Source: Methanosarcinales archaeon
Lineage (GTDB): Archaea; Halobacteriota; Syntropharchaeia; Alkanophagales; Methanospirareceae
NCBI GenBank assembly: GCA_025464275.1
Contig: JAODGR010000002.1
Location: forward strand, 1 to 5,478
DNA length: 5,478 nucleotides
Reading direction: 5' to 3'
The notes below the pieces were generated by a model, which worked only from the letters and a program-made list of their open reading frames with translations, made no database searches and was not told the DNA's origin. A program made the position numbers and the translations under genes. This document shows, one piece after another, positions 1 to 5,234 of this stretch (the first letter of the stretch is position 1; every line of letters begins with the position of its first letter).

Positions 1-1596
1 GCTCCATATCCACGCTACATCTGGGGCATGCTCAGAGCAGCAGGGCTAAATAGCTGCGATTTATGCACTTATCTCACAATAGACCAGTTCAGAGCAGATC
101 CACAGATGCGAGCGGAACTCGCTAACTTCGACCTCATGGTCATCATCGCAGGTGCCATCGTGCCGGGGAAATACCTTGGTGGCGTACCACTCATGAAGAA
201 GGAACTGCCACAGGTCGCTATCGCGAGCCACAACATCCTCGTAGGTCCCATCACACTGGAATTGGCGGAAGAAGAGAGGGATAAGCTACCCATGCTGGAA
301 ATCATCGATTCCCCGTTCGAGGATGAGCTGTATGAGCGCATCCTCCAGATAGTACATGCAAAACCTCCAGGTGCAGTAGCAGTAGCAGGAGCTGGAGCTG
401 GAGCTGACCTGAACAGATTCGCACTCCTCGGCGCCGATGTGGTACTCCATCATCCCGACTTTCCACATGTGATATGCGAGATGGAGACCTACAGGGGCTG
501 CTACTGGTCAAGATGCTCATTCTGCATCGAGCGATTCCAGCACAGGTGGATGCGACCTCCAGAATGCCTGCTAGCGGAATTTGAACAGCTCTATTCGCAC
601 GGCGTTCGCCATTTCAGACTCGGTAAGCAATCGGATTTCCTCTGCTACATGGCTGATCTCGATAACCCGATACCCGAACCGGAACGGATGTTGAACTTCC
701 ACAGGGCTATCTGGCGGCTCTGCCCTGGTATAAAAACACTGCATCTGGATAACATCAACCCAAAGACGATAGCAACGTATCCGGAAGAGAGTAGAGAGGT
801 GCTGAAGACGATTGTGGAGTTCCAGACCCCGGGCAACGTCGCTGCATTCGGGATGGAGAGTGCAGATGAGCGGGTGGTGAAAGCGAACCATCTCGCCGCT
901 CAGCCTGATGAGGTCCTCTTCGCAATCTCCATGCTGAACCGTCTCGGCAGGCTGCGCGGTGCAAATGGCATGCCCTACCTCCTGCCAGGCTTGAACTTCG
1001 TGTTCGGACTGAAAGGCGAGACCAGGGAGACCTTCGAGCTGGACTATGAATTCCTGCAGATGCTACTCCAGCAGGACTTACTCATTCGCAGAATCAATAT
1101 CCGACAGGTGAAGATACTGCCGCACACACCCATCGCCAGTTTCGGGTACAAAAACCTGAAGCGGCATAAGCGCTACTTCAAGCTCTTTAAGAGGCGGGTG
1201 CGTGAGAATATAGACCGCGAGATGCTCAGAAGAATCATCCCGCCCGGTACTGTACTCAGAGACCTGAGATGCGAATCAAGGGCTGGTAAAATCACTTTCG
1301 CACGCCAGATGGGCTCATATCCCATCCTCGTCGGCATCGTGGGGGAGCATAAACGGAACGAATTCGTGGATGCAAAGGTAATTGATTACGGGATGCGGTC
1401 CATCACCGCAATTGAGTATCCACTGGCGATAAACAATGCGAGGATGTATCAAATAGAGGCGATACCCGGTATTGGTGCCCGTAATGCCGCACGGATAATC
1501 AGGAGTAGACCTTTTAGAAGTATAGAGGAGCTGAGCAGTGCCACAGGTGAGGATATATATTCCAGATTGAGGGATTTCATACGTGTGAATCCCTGA
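1..1596 (+). CDS. Radical SAM protein with C-terminal helix-hairpin-helix (COG1031-like), 5' end truncated by window
   Basis: The frame is open from base 1 (APYPRYIWGM...), so the ATG at 28 is internal and the true start lies to the left; 531 residues are visible. Window residues about 1-120 form an alpha/beta N-terminal domain (VIIAGAIVPGKYLGG). An Ala/Gly/Val-rich linker follows at 125-135. The radical SAM core starts near 145 with HPDFPHVICEMETYRGC, and its cluster cysteines are encoded at 499-501, 514-516 and 523-525 (CYWSRCSFC). After the core come a small beta domain (ARQMGSYPILVGIVG) and a helix-hairpin-helix (IPGIGARNAARIIRSRPF, about nt 1465-1518), which usually binds nucleic acid. 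Such proteins bind a 4Fe-4S cluster and cleave S-adenosylmethionine. The domain order matches the archaeal family I know as COG1031, whose substrate is unknown; RNA modification is only a guess from the HhH. The 3' end overlaps glyS convergently. Confidence 0.9.
   Translation, partial: APYPRYIWGMLRAAGLNSCDLCTYLTIDQFRADPQMRAELANFDLMVIIAGAIVPGKYLGGVPLMKKELPQVAIASHNILVGPITLELAEEERDKLPMLEIIDSPFEDELYERILQIVHAKPPGAVAVAGAGAGADLNRFALLGADVVLHHPDFPHVICEMETYRGCYWSRCSFCIERFQHRWMRPPECLLAEFEQLYSHGVRHFRLGKQSDFLCYMADLDNPIPEPERMLNFHRAIWRLCPGIKTLHLDNINPKTIATYPEESREVLKTIVEFQTPGNVAAFGMESADERVVKANHLAAQPDEVLFAISMLNRLGRLRGANGMPYLLPGLNFVFGLKGETRETFELDYEFLQMLLQQDLLIRRINIRQVKILPHTPIASFGYKNLKRHKRYFKLFKRRVRENIDREMLRRIIPPGTVLRDLRCESRAGKITFARQMGSYPILVGIVGEHKRNEFVDAKVIDYGMRSITAIEYPLAINNARMYQIEAIPGIGARNAARIIRSRPFRSIEELSSATGEDIYSRLRDFIRVNP
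373..405 (+). repeat. In-frame short tandem repeat, (GCAGTA)2-GCA-(GGAGCT)3, in radical SAM gene
   Basis: Two GCAGTA units, one GCA and three GGAGCT units are in phase with the reading frame and encode alternating Ala-Val then Gly-Ala. The stretch lies between the N-terminal alpha/beta domain and the radical SAM core, where a flexible linker would be expected. Unit number could change by slippage without breaking the frame. Confidence 0.75.
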
Positions 1597-3046
1597 TTCT
1601 CTCCATCTCCTTCTTCAGTTCACGTACCAGACCATCTATCGCCGCCCTCCGCTGCTCCATCGTCTCACGGTTACGTATCGTGACAGTCCTGTCATCCAGC
1701 GTCTGATAATCGATGGTGACGCAGCAGGGTGTCCCTATCTCATCCTGACGCCTGTACCTCCTCCCTATACTGCCCGAATCGTCGTACTCCACGTATATCA
1801 GCTCCCGTCTCACCACGTGGAAGACCTCTCTCGCTTCCCTCTTCAACTCCTCACGGTTGAGCAGTGGGAACACAGCCACTTTTACAGGCGCTAACGCGGG
1901 TCTCAGGTGGAGCACCCGCCTCTTATCCTTGCCCACCTGCTCCTCACCGTATGAGGACTCGAGTATCGCATAGATTATCCGGTCTATGCCATAAGATGGC
2001 TCTATCACGTGTGGTATTATTTTACCGTCAGGAGTGTGAACACTCAACTCCTCCTTCGATGACGCTGCATGTGCCGAGAGGTCGTAATCACCCCTGTCGG
2101 CGATACCCACTATCTCCATCCACCCGTACCTCTCGCTTAAGAACTCGGCATCCCAGCAATCCCGGGCATAGTGTGCCATCTCATCCTTCCTGTGCTGCCT
2201 GAATCTCAATCGCTCTCCAGGAATGCCCACCTTCTCCAGAAACTCCTTCACCTTCGCTATATGGTAGCCCAGATACTCATTTGCGATCACGCCACTTCTA
2301 ACTGCATCCTCAATGCTCAATGCCCCCCCTTCTCCTTCCGCAGGGTCTATCAGGACCACACTGGCTTTGACGGTATCGAAACCCGGATGTGAGTCCTTAT
2401 CCCTCGGGTCTACAAAGACTTCAGCCTCCGCCATTGTGAATTCACGCAATCTGATGAGGCTCTGCCGTGGTGAGATCTCATTCCTATACGCCTTCCCCAC
2501 CTGGATAACACCAAAAGGGAGCTTATCACGGTTGAACCTGAGTAATCGCTGGAAATTGACGAACATCCCCTGCGCTGTCTCAGGTCGGAGATATCCCTCA
2601 CCCTTCTCCCCTTCAACATCACCCCCTGGCACTCCTATCCGGGTCTGGAACATCAGGTTGAACTCACCCGCTGCTACCAGCTCACCACCACATTCTGGGC
2701 ACTTACCGCCTGCCACTATACCATTAGCGGCATCCACACGGAAGAAGCTATTGCAACCTTTACAGACCACTGATAGGTCAGTAAAGCAATTCAGATGCCC
2801 GGATGCCCTGAATACCTCACCAGGGGCGATATTCGGACTCTCTATCTCATAAAAGCCCTCAAGTGAGTAGAATAGCCGCCATTCATTCTCCAGCTGCCGC
2901 TTCAATCTCGCGCCGAGTGGTCCGTAATCATAAAAACCCGCTTCTCCACCGTATATCTCATAAGCCTGCCATAAGAACCCTCGCCGGCGTGCAAGCTCTT
3001 CCACTTCGCCCCCTCTTGCTCTCACTCCCGCATACGTCTCTTTCAT
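1577..3046 (-). CDS. glyS: Glycyl-tRNA synthetase (class II, archaeal/eukaryotic dimeric type)
   Basis: Cytosolic enzyme joining glycine to tRNA-Gly with ATP. Numbering from the start chosen here (489 residues): an N-terminal catalytic segment with FYDYGPLG (38-45); a zinc-ribbon-like insert with paired cysteines C95/C98 and C116/C119; the GlyRS signature LRPETAQGMFVNF (153-165); class II motif 2, GKAYRNEISPRQ to EFTMAEAEVF (184-211); RQHRKDEMAHYARDCWD (283-299); EIVGIADRGDYDLSAH (311-326); class II motif 3, EPSYGIDRIIYAIL (349-362); and a C-terminal anticodon-binding domain from about 385. All core motifs are present, and the length is at the short end for archaeal GlyRS. The ATG at 3046 is preferred over the in-frame ATG at 3079: it forms an ATGA overlap with the upstream gene's stop and has a purine-rich AAGGAGAAGG stretch before it, whereas 3079 has no SD and lies inside the upstream gene. 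Last gene of the operon. Confidence 0.97.
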   Translation of the reverse strand: MKETYAGVRARGGEVEELARRRGFLWQAYEIYGGEAGFYDYGPLGARLKRQLENEWRLFYSLEGFYEIESPNIAPGEVFRASGHLNCFTDLSVVCKGCNSFFRVDAANGIVAGGKCPECGGELVAAGEFNLMFQTRIGVPGGDVEGEKGEGYLRPETAQGMFVNFQRLLRFNRDKLPFGVIQVGKAYRNEISPRQSLIRLREFTMAEAEVFVDPRDKDSHPGFDTVKASVVLIDPAEGEGGALSIEDAVRSGVIANEYLGYHIAKVKEFLEKVGIPGERLRFRQHRKDEMAHYARDCWDAEFLSERYGWMEIVGIADRGDYDLSAHAASSKEELSVHTPDGKIIPHVIEPSYGIDRIIYAILESSYGEEQVGKDKRRVLHLRPALAPVKVAVFPLLNREELKREAREVFHVVRRELIYVEYDDSGSIGRRYRRQDEIGTPCCVTIDYQTLDDRTVTIRNRETMEQRRAAIDGLVRELKKEMERIRDSHV

Positions 3047-3486
3047 TCTATTCGCGCCTTCTCCTTTATCTTCTCCCATTGCTTGTTGCCATCTCTGAGC
3101 TCGGCACTACCCAGCAATGCCAGTTTTATCGCTTCCGCTACGTGCTCACGCTGTTTATCACTCAGATATACCCTGGATTCATTGTATGACCGTTCGAAGT
3201 ATCGCAGCCCGTTCACGAAATGCTCATGCATCTCCTTGAATCGCTCAGGCGCCTTTATATATTCCGCCTCGCTCAGTGTACTCTTCGCCACCTCCTTGCA
3301 CTTCTGCATCTCCTCCTCGTATTTCCGCTCGCTTATCTTGCCCCAGAAGAAGTCATGCATGACTCCTATACCATCTATCACCGCGGTTATCTCACCCAGC
3401 AGGTCCGAGCAGCTCATCAGATAGAACTTCTCATCCTCGTTCATCTCGTACCTGGGTCTACGCTGCTTGAAAATCCCCCCTAACAT
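3043..3486 (-). CDS. Uncharacterised helical protein, 147 residues
   Basis: I do not recognise this family. The predicted product is charged and almost entirely helix-forming, with aromatic residues spaced along the helices (FYLMSCSDLLGEI, GVMHDFFWG, FKEMHEHFVNGLRYFERSYNE) and a Lys/Glu-rich C-terminus. It has no signal peptide, membrane segment or metal-binding cysteine cluster; its two cysteines (C26, C63) are isolated. The heptad-like Glu/Lys patterns suggest a small helical bundle. The open frame extends upstream to a GTG at 3498, but that GTG GTG is part of a near-perfect SD, so the ATG at 3486 is the likely start. The gene lies 21 bp after the CBS gene, and its TGA overlaps the glyS ATG as ATGA. 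This implies co-translation with GlyRS, so a role near tRNA charging or translation is a context-only guess. Confidence 0.85.
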   Translation of the reverse strand: MLGGIFKQRRPRYEMNEDEKFYLMSCSDLLGEITAVIDGIGVMHDFFWGKISERKYEEEMQKCKEVAKSTLSEAEYIKAPERFKEMHEHFVNGLRYFERSYNESRVYLSDKQREHVAEAIKLALLGSAELRDGNKQWEKIKEKARIE

Positions 3487-3495
3487 CTCTTTCAC

Positions 3496-3503
3496 CACCT
3501 CCT
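3496..3503 (-). promoter_or_regulatory. Strong Shine-Dalgarno AGGAGGTG that sets the start of the 147-residue protein
   Basis: Read on the - strand this is AGGAGGTG, a full complement to the 3' end of archaeal 16S rRNA, followed by 9 nt and then ATG at 3486. The longest-ORF start (GTG at 3498) falls inside this site and so cannot be served by it. This moves the start 12 nt downstream. Confidence 0.85.
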
Positions 3504-3507
3504 AAGA

Positions 3508-4368
3508 TCACATCAGGACCAGGACCTTAAGAAGGTCCCTATCAAATAATAAACCCACCAGCTTACCACGAGCAGAGATAACAGGGAGCTGGTCGAATCT
3601 ATTCCTGCTCATCACACCCGCACATTCGCTCACACCGGAATTGCGGGTCGCAGTGATCACTTCCTTCACCATTACCTCCTTCACCGGTCTATCCGGTAGG
3701 CTTATCTTTGATATGCTATAATATATCCTCATCGTATCTCTCATGCCCTCCCATGTCCATTCATCCTCATCCGAGCCTAAGGAGAAGTCGGAATCCACTA
3801 TGTTATCCTCTATCACCGCGGCATTTATCAGGTCACGGTCGGTTATGAGTCCCACAAGCTCATTGTTTACATTGAGGATCGGTACCGCCTTTACACATGC
3901 GAGCTCCATTATACGACCCACCACCGACAGGGGTGTCTCATCCCATACCGCTACGGTCTCATCACCCATGTAATCCCCTACCGGCTCGCTGAAGTCCATC
4001 CCCGCCATCACCCGAACTATGTCTGCAACTGAGATTATACCGACGAGTCTGCCCCCTTCCACCACAGGCAGGCGACGTATCTTGTTCGTAATCATAAGCC
4101 TCGCTGCATCACATATGCTCTCTTCTGGACCTATCGTGATGGGGTCCCTGGTCATGAGCATTGCTATTTGCTCCTCATCCGGGTTCTTCAGCAGGTCCTG
4201 CCTCGTCACCACGCCCACCACCTTCCCATCCTTGAGCACCGGGGCACCGGATATACACCTTGACTTGCAGACCTCCATCAGCTCCTCCCGCGTACCTGGA
4301 ACCGTGACATAGGCAACATCTCTCACCATCACATCCCTTACCCTTATCTCCCGCGCCTCCTCCTTCAT
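3508..4368 (-). CDS. Four-CBS-domain protein (two Bateman modules)
   Basis: The 286-residue protein consists only of CBS domains. CBS1 is at about 8-63 (VRDVMVRDV to GVVTRQDLL), CBS2 at 68-122 (LMTRDPITI to GIISVADIV), CBS3 at 130-185 (VGDYMGDETV to GLITDRDLI) and CBS4 at 229-286 (VKEVMVKEV to GLLFDRDLL). CBS pairs commonly bind adenosine-containing ligands such as AMP, ATP or S-adenosylmethionine. The Ser/Thr-x-x-Asp ribose-contact motif is intact in CBS1 (T55/D58), CBS2 (S113/D116) and CBS3 (T176/D179), but CBS4 has Phe275 in the Ser/Thr place. A long acidic linker (about 187-210, rich in Asp/Glu with two Trp) separates CBS3 from CBS4. No enzymatic or DNA-binding domain is attached, so it probably acts as a stand-alone sensor on a partner. 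It lies 17 bp after the EF-like gene and 21 bp before the unknown helical gene; regulation of translation is inferred from context only. The SD is weak: GAGGT lies far (about 12 nt) from the ATG. Confidence 0.93.
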   Translation of the reverse strand: MKEEAREIRVRDVMVRDVAYVTVPGTREELMEVCKSRCISGAPVLKDGKVVGVVTRQDLLKNPDEEQIAMLMTRDPITIGPEESICDAARLMITNKIRRLPVVEGGRLVGIISVADIVRVMAGMDFSEPVGDYMGDETVAVWDETPLSVVGRIMELACVKAVPILNVNNELVGLITDRDLINAAVIEDNIVDSDFSLGSDEDEWTWEGMRDTMRIYYSISKISLPDRPVKEVMVKEVITATRNSGVSECAGVMSRNRFDQLPVISARGKLVGLLFDRDLLKVLVLM

Positions 4369-4378
4369 CTCTTCTGTC

Positions 4379-4414
4379 TCGACCTCTACTCGACCTTGAC
4401 CTCTACCTCTACCC
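4379..4414 (-). repeat. Purine-rich GTAGAG/GTCGAG repeats spanning the 3' end of the EF-like gene
   Basis: Read on the - strand, the region has GTAGAG GTAGAG GTCAAG GTCGAG, then the stop TAG, then AGGTCGAG. The units encode the alternating tail VEVEVKVE. The GGTCGAG element occurs twice, once before and once after the stop codon, and the second copy overlaps the short gap ahead of the CBS gene. Confidence 0.7.
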
Positions 4415-4658
4415 TATACACCCTGTCGTGCGGTCTCACCTTCTCCTTCACCTTCAATCCTATCGCCTGCCCCTCCCCTGCAGCCTCTATCCGCTCATTC
4501 TCTATCTCCATTGACTCCACCTGCTGCTCAAATGATGTGGTGGCACCTTCTATCCTTATCCTGTCACCCACTCTTATATCTCCCTGCAATTCCACCACAG
4601 CAACACCTATCCTCGAGAAATAATGTGTTACCTCACCGATCAGCTCTTTTGATCTCAT
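4386..4658 (-). CDS. EF-Tu domain 2-like small protein (translation elongation factor-like)
   Basis: The 90-residue protein looks like one isolated beta-barrel of the type forming domain 2 of translational GTPases. The core is IGEVTHYFSRIGVAVVEL, then GDIRVGDRIRIEGATTSF and VESMEIENERIEAAGEGQAIGLKVKEKVRPHDRVYRV. The VGDRIRI turn and the GQAIGLKV strand are typical of this fold. No GTPase domain (P-loop, NKxD) is present. Short stand-alone proteins of this kind are found in archaea and, in bacteria, often beside U32-family peptidase/hydroxylation genes; their role is not settled. Placement between aIF5A and the CBS gene supports a translation-related role. The C-terminal tail VEVEVKVE is encoded by repeats and looks like a lineage-specific extension. 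The start at 4658 has GAGGGTGAG immediately upstream, a purine-rich SD placed unusually close to the ATG. Confidence 0.88.
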   Translation of the reverse strand: MRSKELIGEVTHYFSRIGVAVVELQGDIRVGDRIRIEGATTSFEQQVESMEIENERIEAAGEGQAIGLKVKEKVRPHDRVYRVEVEVKVE

Positions 4659-4673
4659 CTCACCCTCAGCCCT

Positions 4674-4689
4674 CTACTCTACTACTCTA
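4674..4689 (-). repeat. Tandem TAGAGTAG x2 at the aIF5A stop
   Basis: On the - strand the aIF5A stop codon begins a perfect two-copy 8-mer, TAGAGTAG TAGAGTAG, followed by AGGG. It makes up most of the 28-bp gap before the EF-like gene. It resembles the GTAGAG-type repeats at the next junction and the TAG-rich stretch after the small basic gene. Confidence 0.7.
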
Positions 4690-5070
4690 CTTCATATCTA
4701 TCTTATATCTCCCCTCATAATGCAAGAAGGGTATCTCCTTACCGGGTTCAATCCGCCCCTTCAGCTCCTCCGGTAGCTTTATCTCAATCGTTGAATAATC
4801 CTCCAGGTCCATCACCTGCACTGTATCATCCATGATAGAGAGCACCTGCCCACTTCTCCGTTCCACCACAGGCACATATATCTTACCGGTAACCGGCTGA
4901 ATCGTTGTCCTCTTCTGTGAGTCAAATACGCCTATCCCTTCTATACGCGCTTTCGCTGCTCCGTGCTTACCGGGCTTCGACGTCGTCAGGCTCACTATCG
5001 TACATGGCTCGTCATCTATCAGCACATATCTACCCTCTTTTAAAGCCCTCACCTCTGTCTGCTCTTTCAT
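4687..5070 (-). CDS. eif5A: Translation initiation factor 5A (aIF5A), hypusine-containing
   Basis: aIF5A binds the ribosome near the E site and promotes peptide-bond formation at difficult sequences, proline runs in particular, and termination. From the chosen start it has 127 residues. Residues 1 to about 68 form the SH3-like N-terminal domain, carrying the modification loop SKPGKHGAAKAR with K35 as the expected (deoxy)hypusine site. About 69-127 form the OB-fold C-terminal domain (IYVPVVERRSGQVLSIMDD to the terminal KIDMK). Length and motifs fit the archaeal family. The frame could be extended to a GTG at 5082, but archaeal members typically begin MK-Q-EV, matching MKEQTEV from the ATG at 5070, and the GTGA at 5082-5079 then serves as a modest SD 8 nt upstream. 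It lies 25 bp behind the small basic gene and is probably co-transcribed with it. Confidence 0.96.
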   Translation of the reverse strand: MKEQTEVRALKEGRYVLIDDEPCTIVSLTTSKPGKHGAAKARIEGIGVFDSQKRTTIQPVTGKIYVPVVERRSGQVLSIMDDTVQVMDLEDYSTIEIKLPEELKGRIEPGKEIPFLHYEGRYKIDMK

Positions 5071-5095
5071 TCTAATACTCACTACCCTACTTCTA

Positions 5096-5182
5096 CTACT
5101 TCTTATACCTCATCTTCTTCCTTCGCTTCTTCAGCTTGTGCTTCCGCATCTTCGCTATCTTTCGCTTCTTTCCACAGGGAAT
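5096..5182 (-). CDS. Very small basic ribosomal-type protein (eL41 / bS22-COX24-like), ATT start
   Basis: A 28-codon frame encodes a product that is overwhelmingly Lys/Arg, beginning (M)PCGKKRKIAKMRKHK and ending LKKRRKKMRYKK before tandem TAG TAG stops. The beginning resembles the bacterial and organellar bS22/mS38 (AURKAIP1/COX24-type) small-subunit peptides that begin MPSGKKRKRHK. The end resembles archaeal and eukaryotic eL41 (LKRKRRKMRQRSK). Either way it would be a structural peptide threaded into ribosomal RNA. No ATG, GTG or TTG lies at the expected first position: the codon before Pro is ATT (5182-5180), and an in-frame TGA is only three codons further up. The SD AGGTGGTGA sits 6 nt before this ATT. 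The alternative ATG at 5149 would give only 17 residues, lose the PCGKKRK segment and have no good SD. First gene of the operon, 25 bp before aIF5A. Homology is judged by eye on a low-complexity sequence. Confidence 0.72.
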   Translation of the reverse strand: MPCGKKRKIAKMRKHKLKKRRKKMRYKK

Positions 5183-5188
5183 TGCTAC

Positions 5189-5197
5189 TCACCACCT
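5189..5197 (-). promoter_or_regulatory. Shine-Dalgarno AGGTGGTGA supporting an ATT start
   Basis: Read on the - strand as AGGTGGTGA, it matches the 16S-complementary AGGAGGTGA except at one base. It is 6 nt from the ATT at 5182 and is the only site in the window with good spacing to that codon. Its position is the main reason for placing initiation at ATT. Confidence 0.72.
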
Positions 5198-5224
5198 ATT
5201 CCTTTCCTATATTTCTCTATACCC

Positions 5225-5234
5225 TATTATTATA
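5225..5234. promoter_or_regulatory. Possible shared divergent TATA box (TATTATTATA / TATAATAATA)
   Basis: The 74-bp gap 5183-5256 separates divergent genes and holds one A/T-rich core that reads TATA-like on both strands. Archaeal transcription usually starts about 25-27 bp from the TATA centre. Rightward this falls at the ATG at 5257, giving a leaderless mRNA. Leftward it falls near 5202, leaving a 20-nt leader that just contains the SD at 5189-5197. A second A/T core (5208-5214) is too close to the leftward gene to keep its SD in the transcript. Beside the shared core, the - strand has G-tracts (GGGTAGGGTTAGG, 5235-5247). Spacing argument only; no clear BRE was identified. Confidence 0.5.

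Noticed and set aside
286..520. Small - strand frames opposite the Ala/Gly linker of the radical SAM gene
   Set aside because: Their Ser/Cys/Leu runs are simply the reverse complement of the GCAGTA/GGAGCT repeat; nothing else supports them.
1590..1640. A terminator at the convergent junction
   Set aside because: The two coding regions overlap, and I see neither a T-run nor a convincing hairpin there.
2313..2852. 179-codon + strand frame opposite glyS
   Set aside because: It lies wholly antisense to the conserved GlyRS catalytic core, and its Ser/Pro-rich product is typical of a reverse-complement shadow; no SD or known motif.
3083..3483. Two + strand frames opposite the 147-residue protein
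   Set aside because: The - strand has a near-perfect SD and a coupled downstream gene; the + frames have neither.
4396..4623. Ser/Thr-rich + strand frame opposite the EF-like gene
   Set aside because: Antisense to a recognisable beta-barrel protein; low-complexity composition with no start signal.
5147..5149. ATG as the start of the small basic protein (17 residues)
   Set aside because: It would discard the PCGKKRKIAK segment that resembles known ribosomal peptides and ignore the SD at 5189-5197. It remains the fallback if ATT initiation is disproved.
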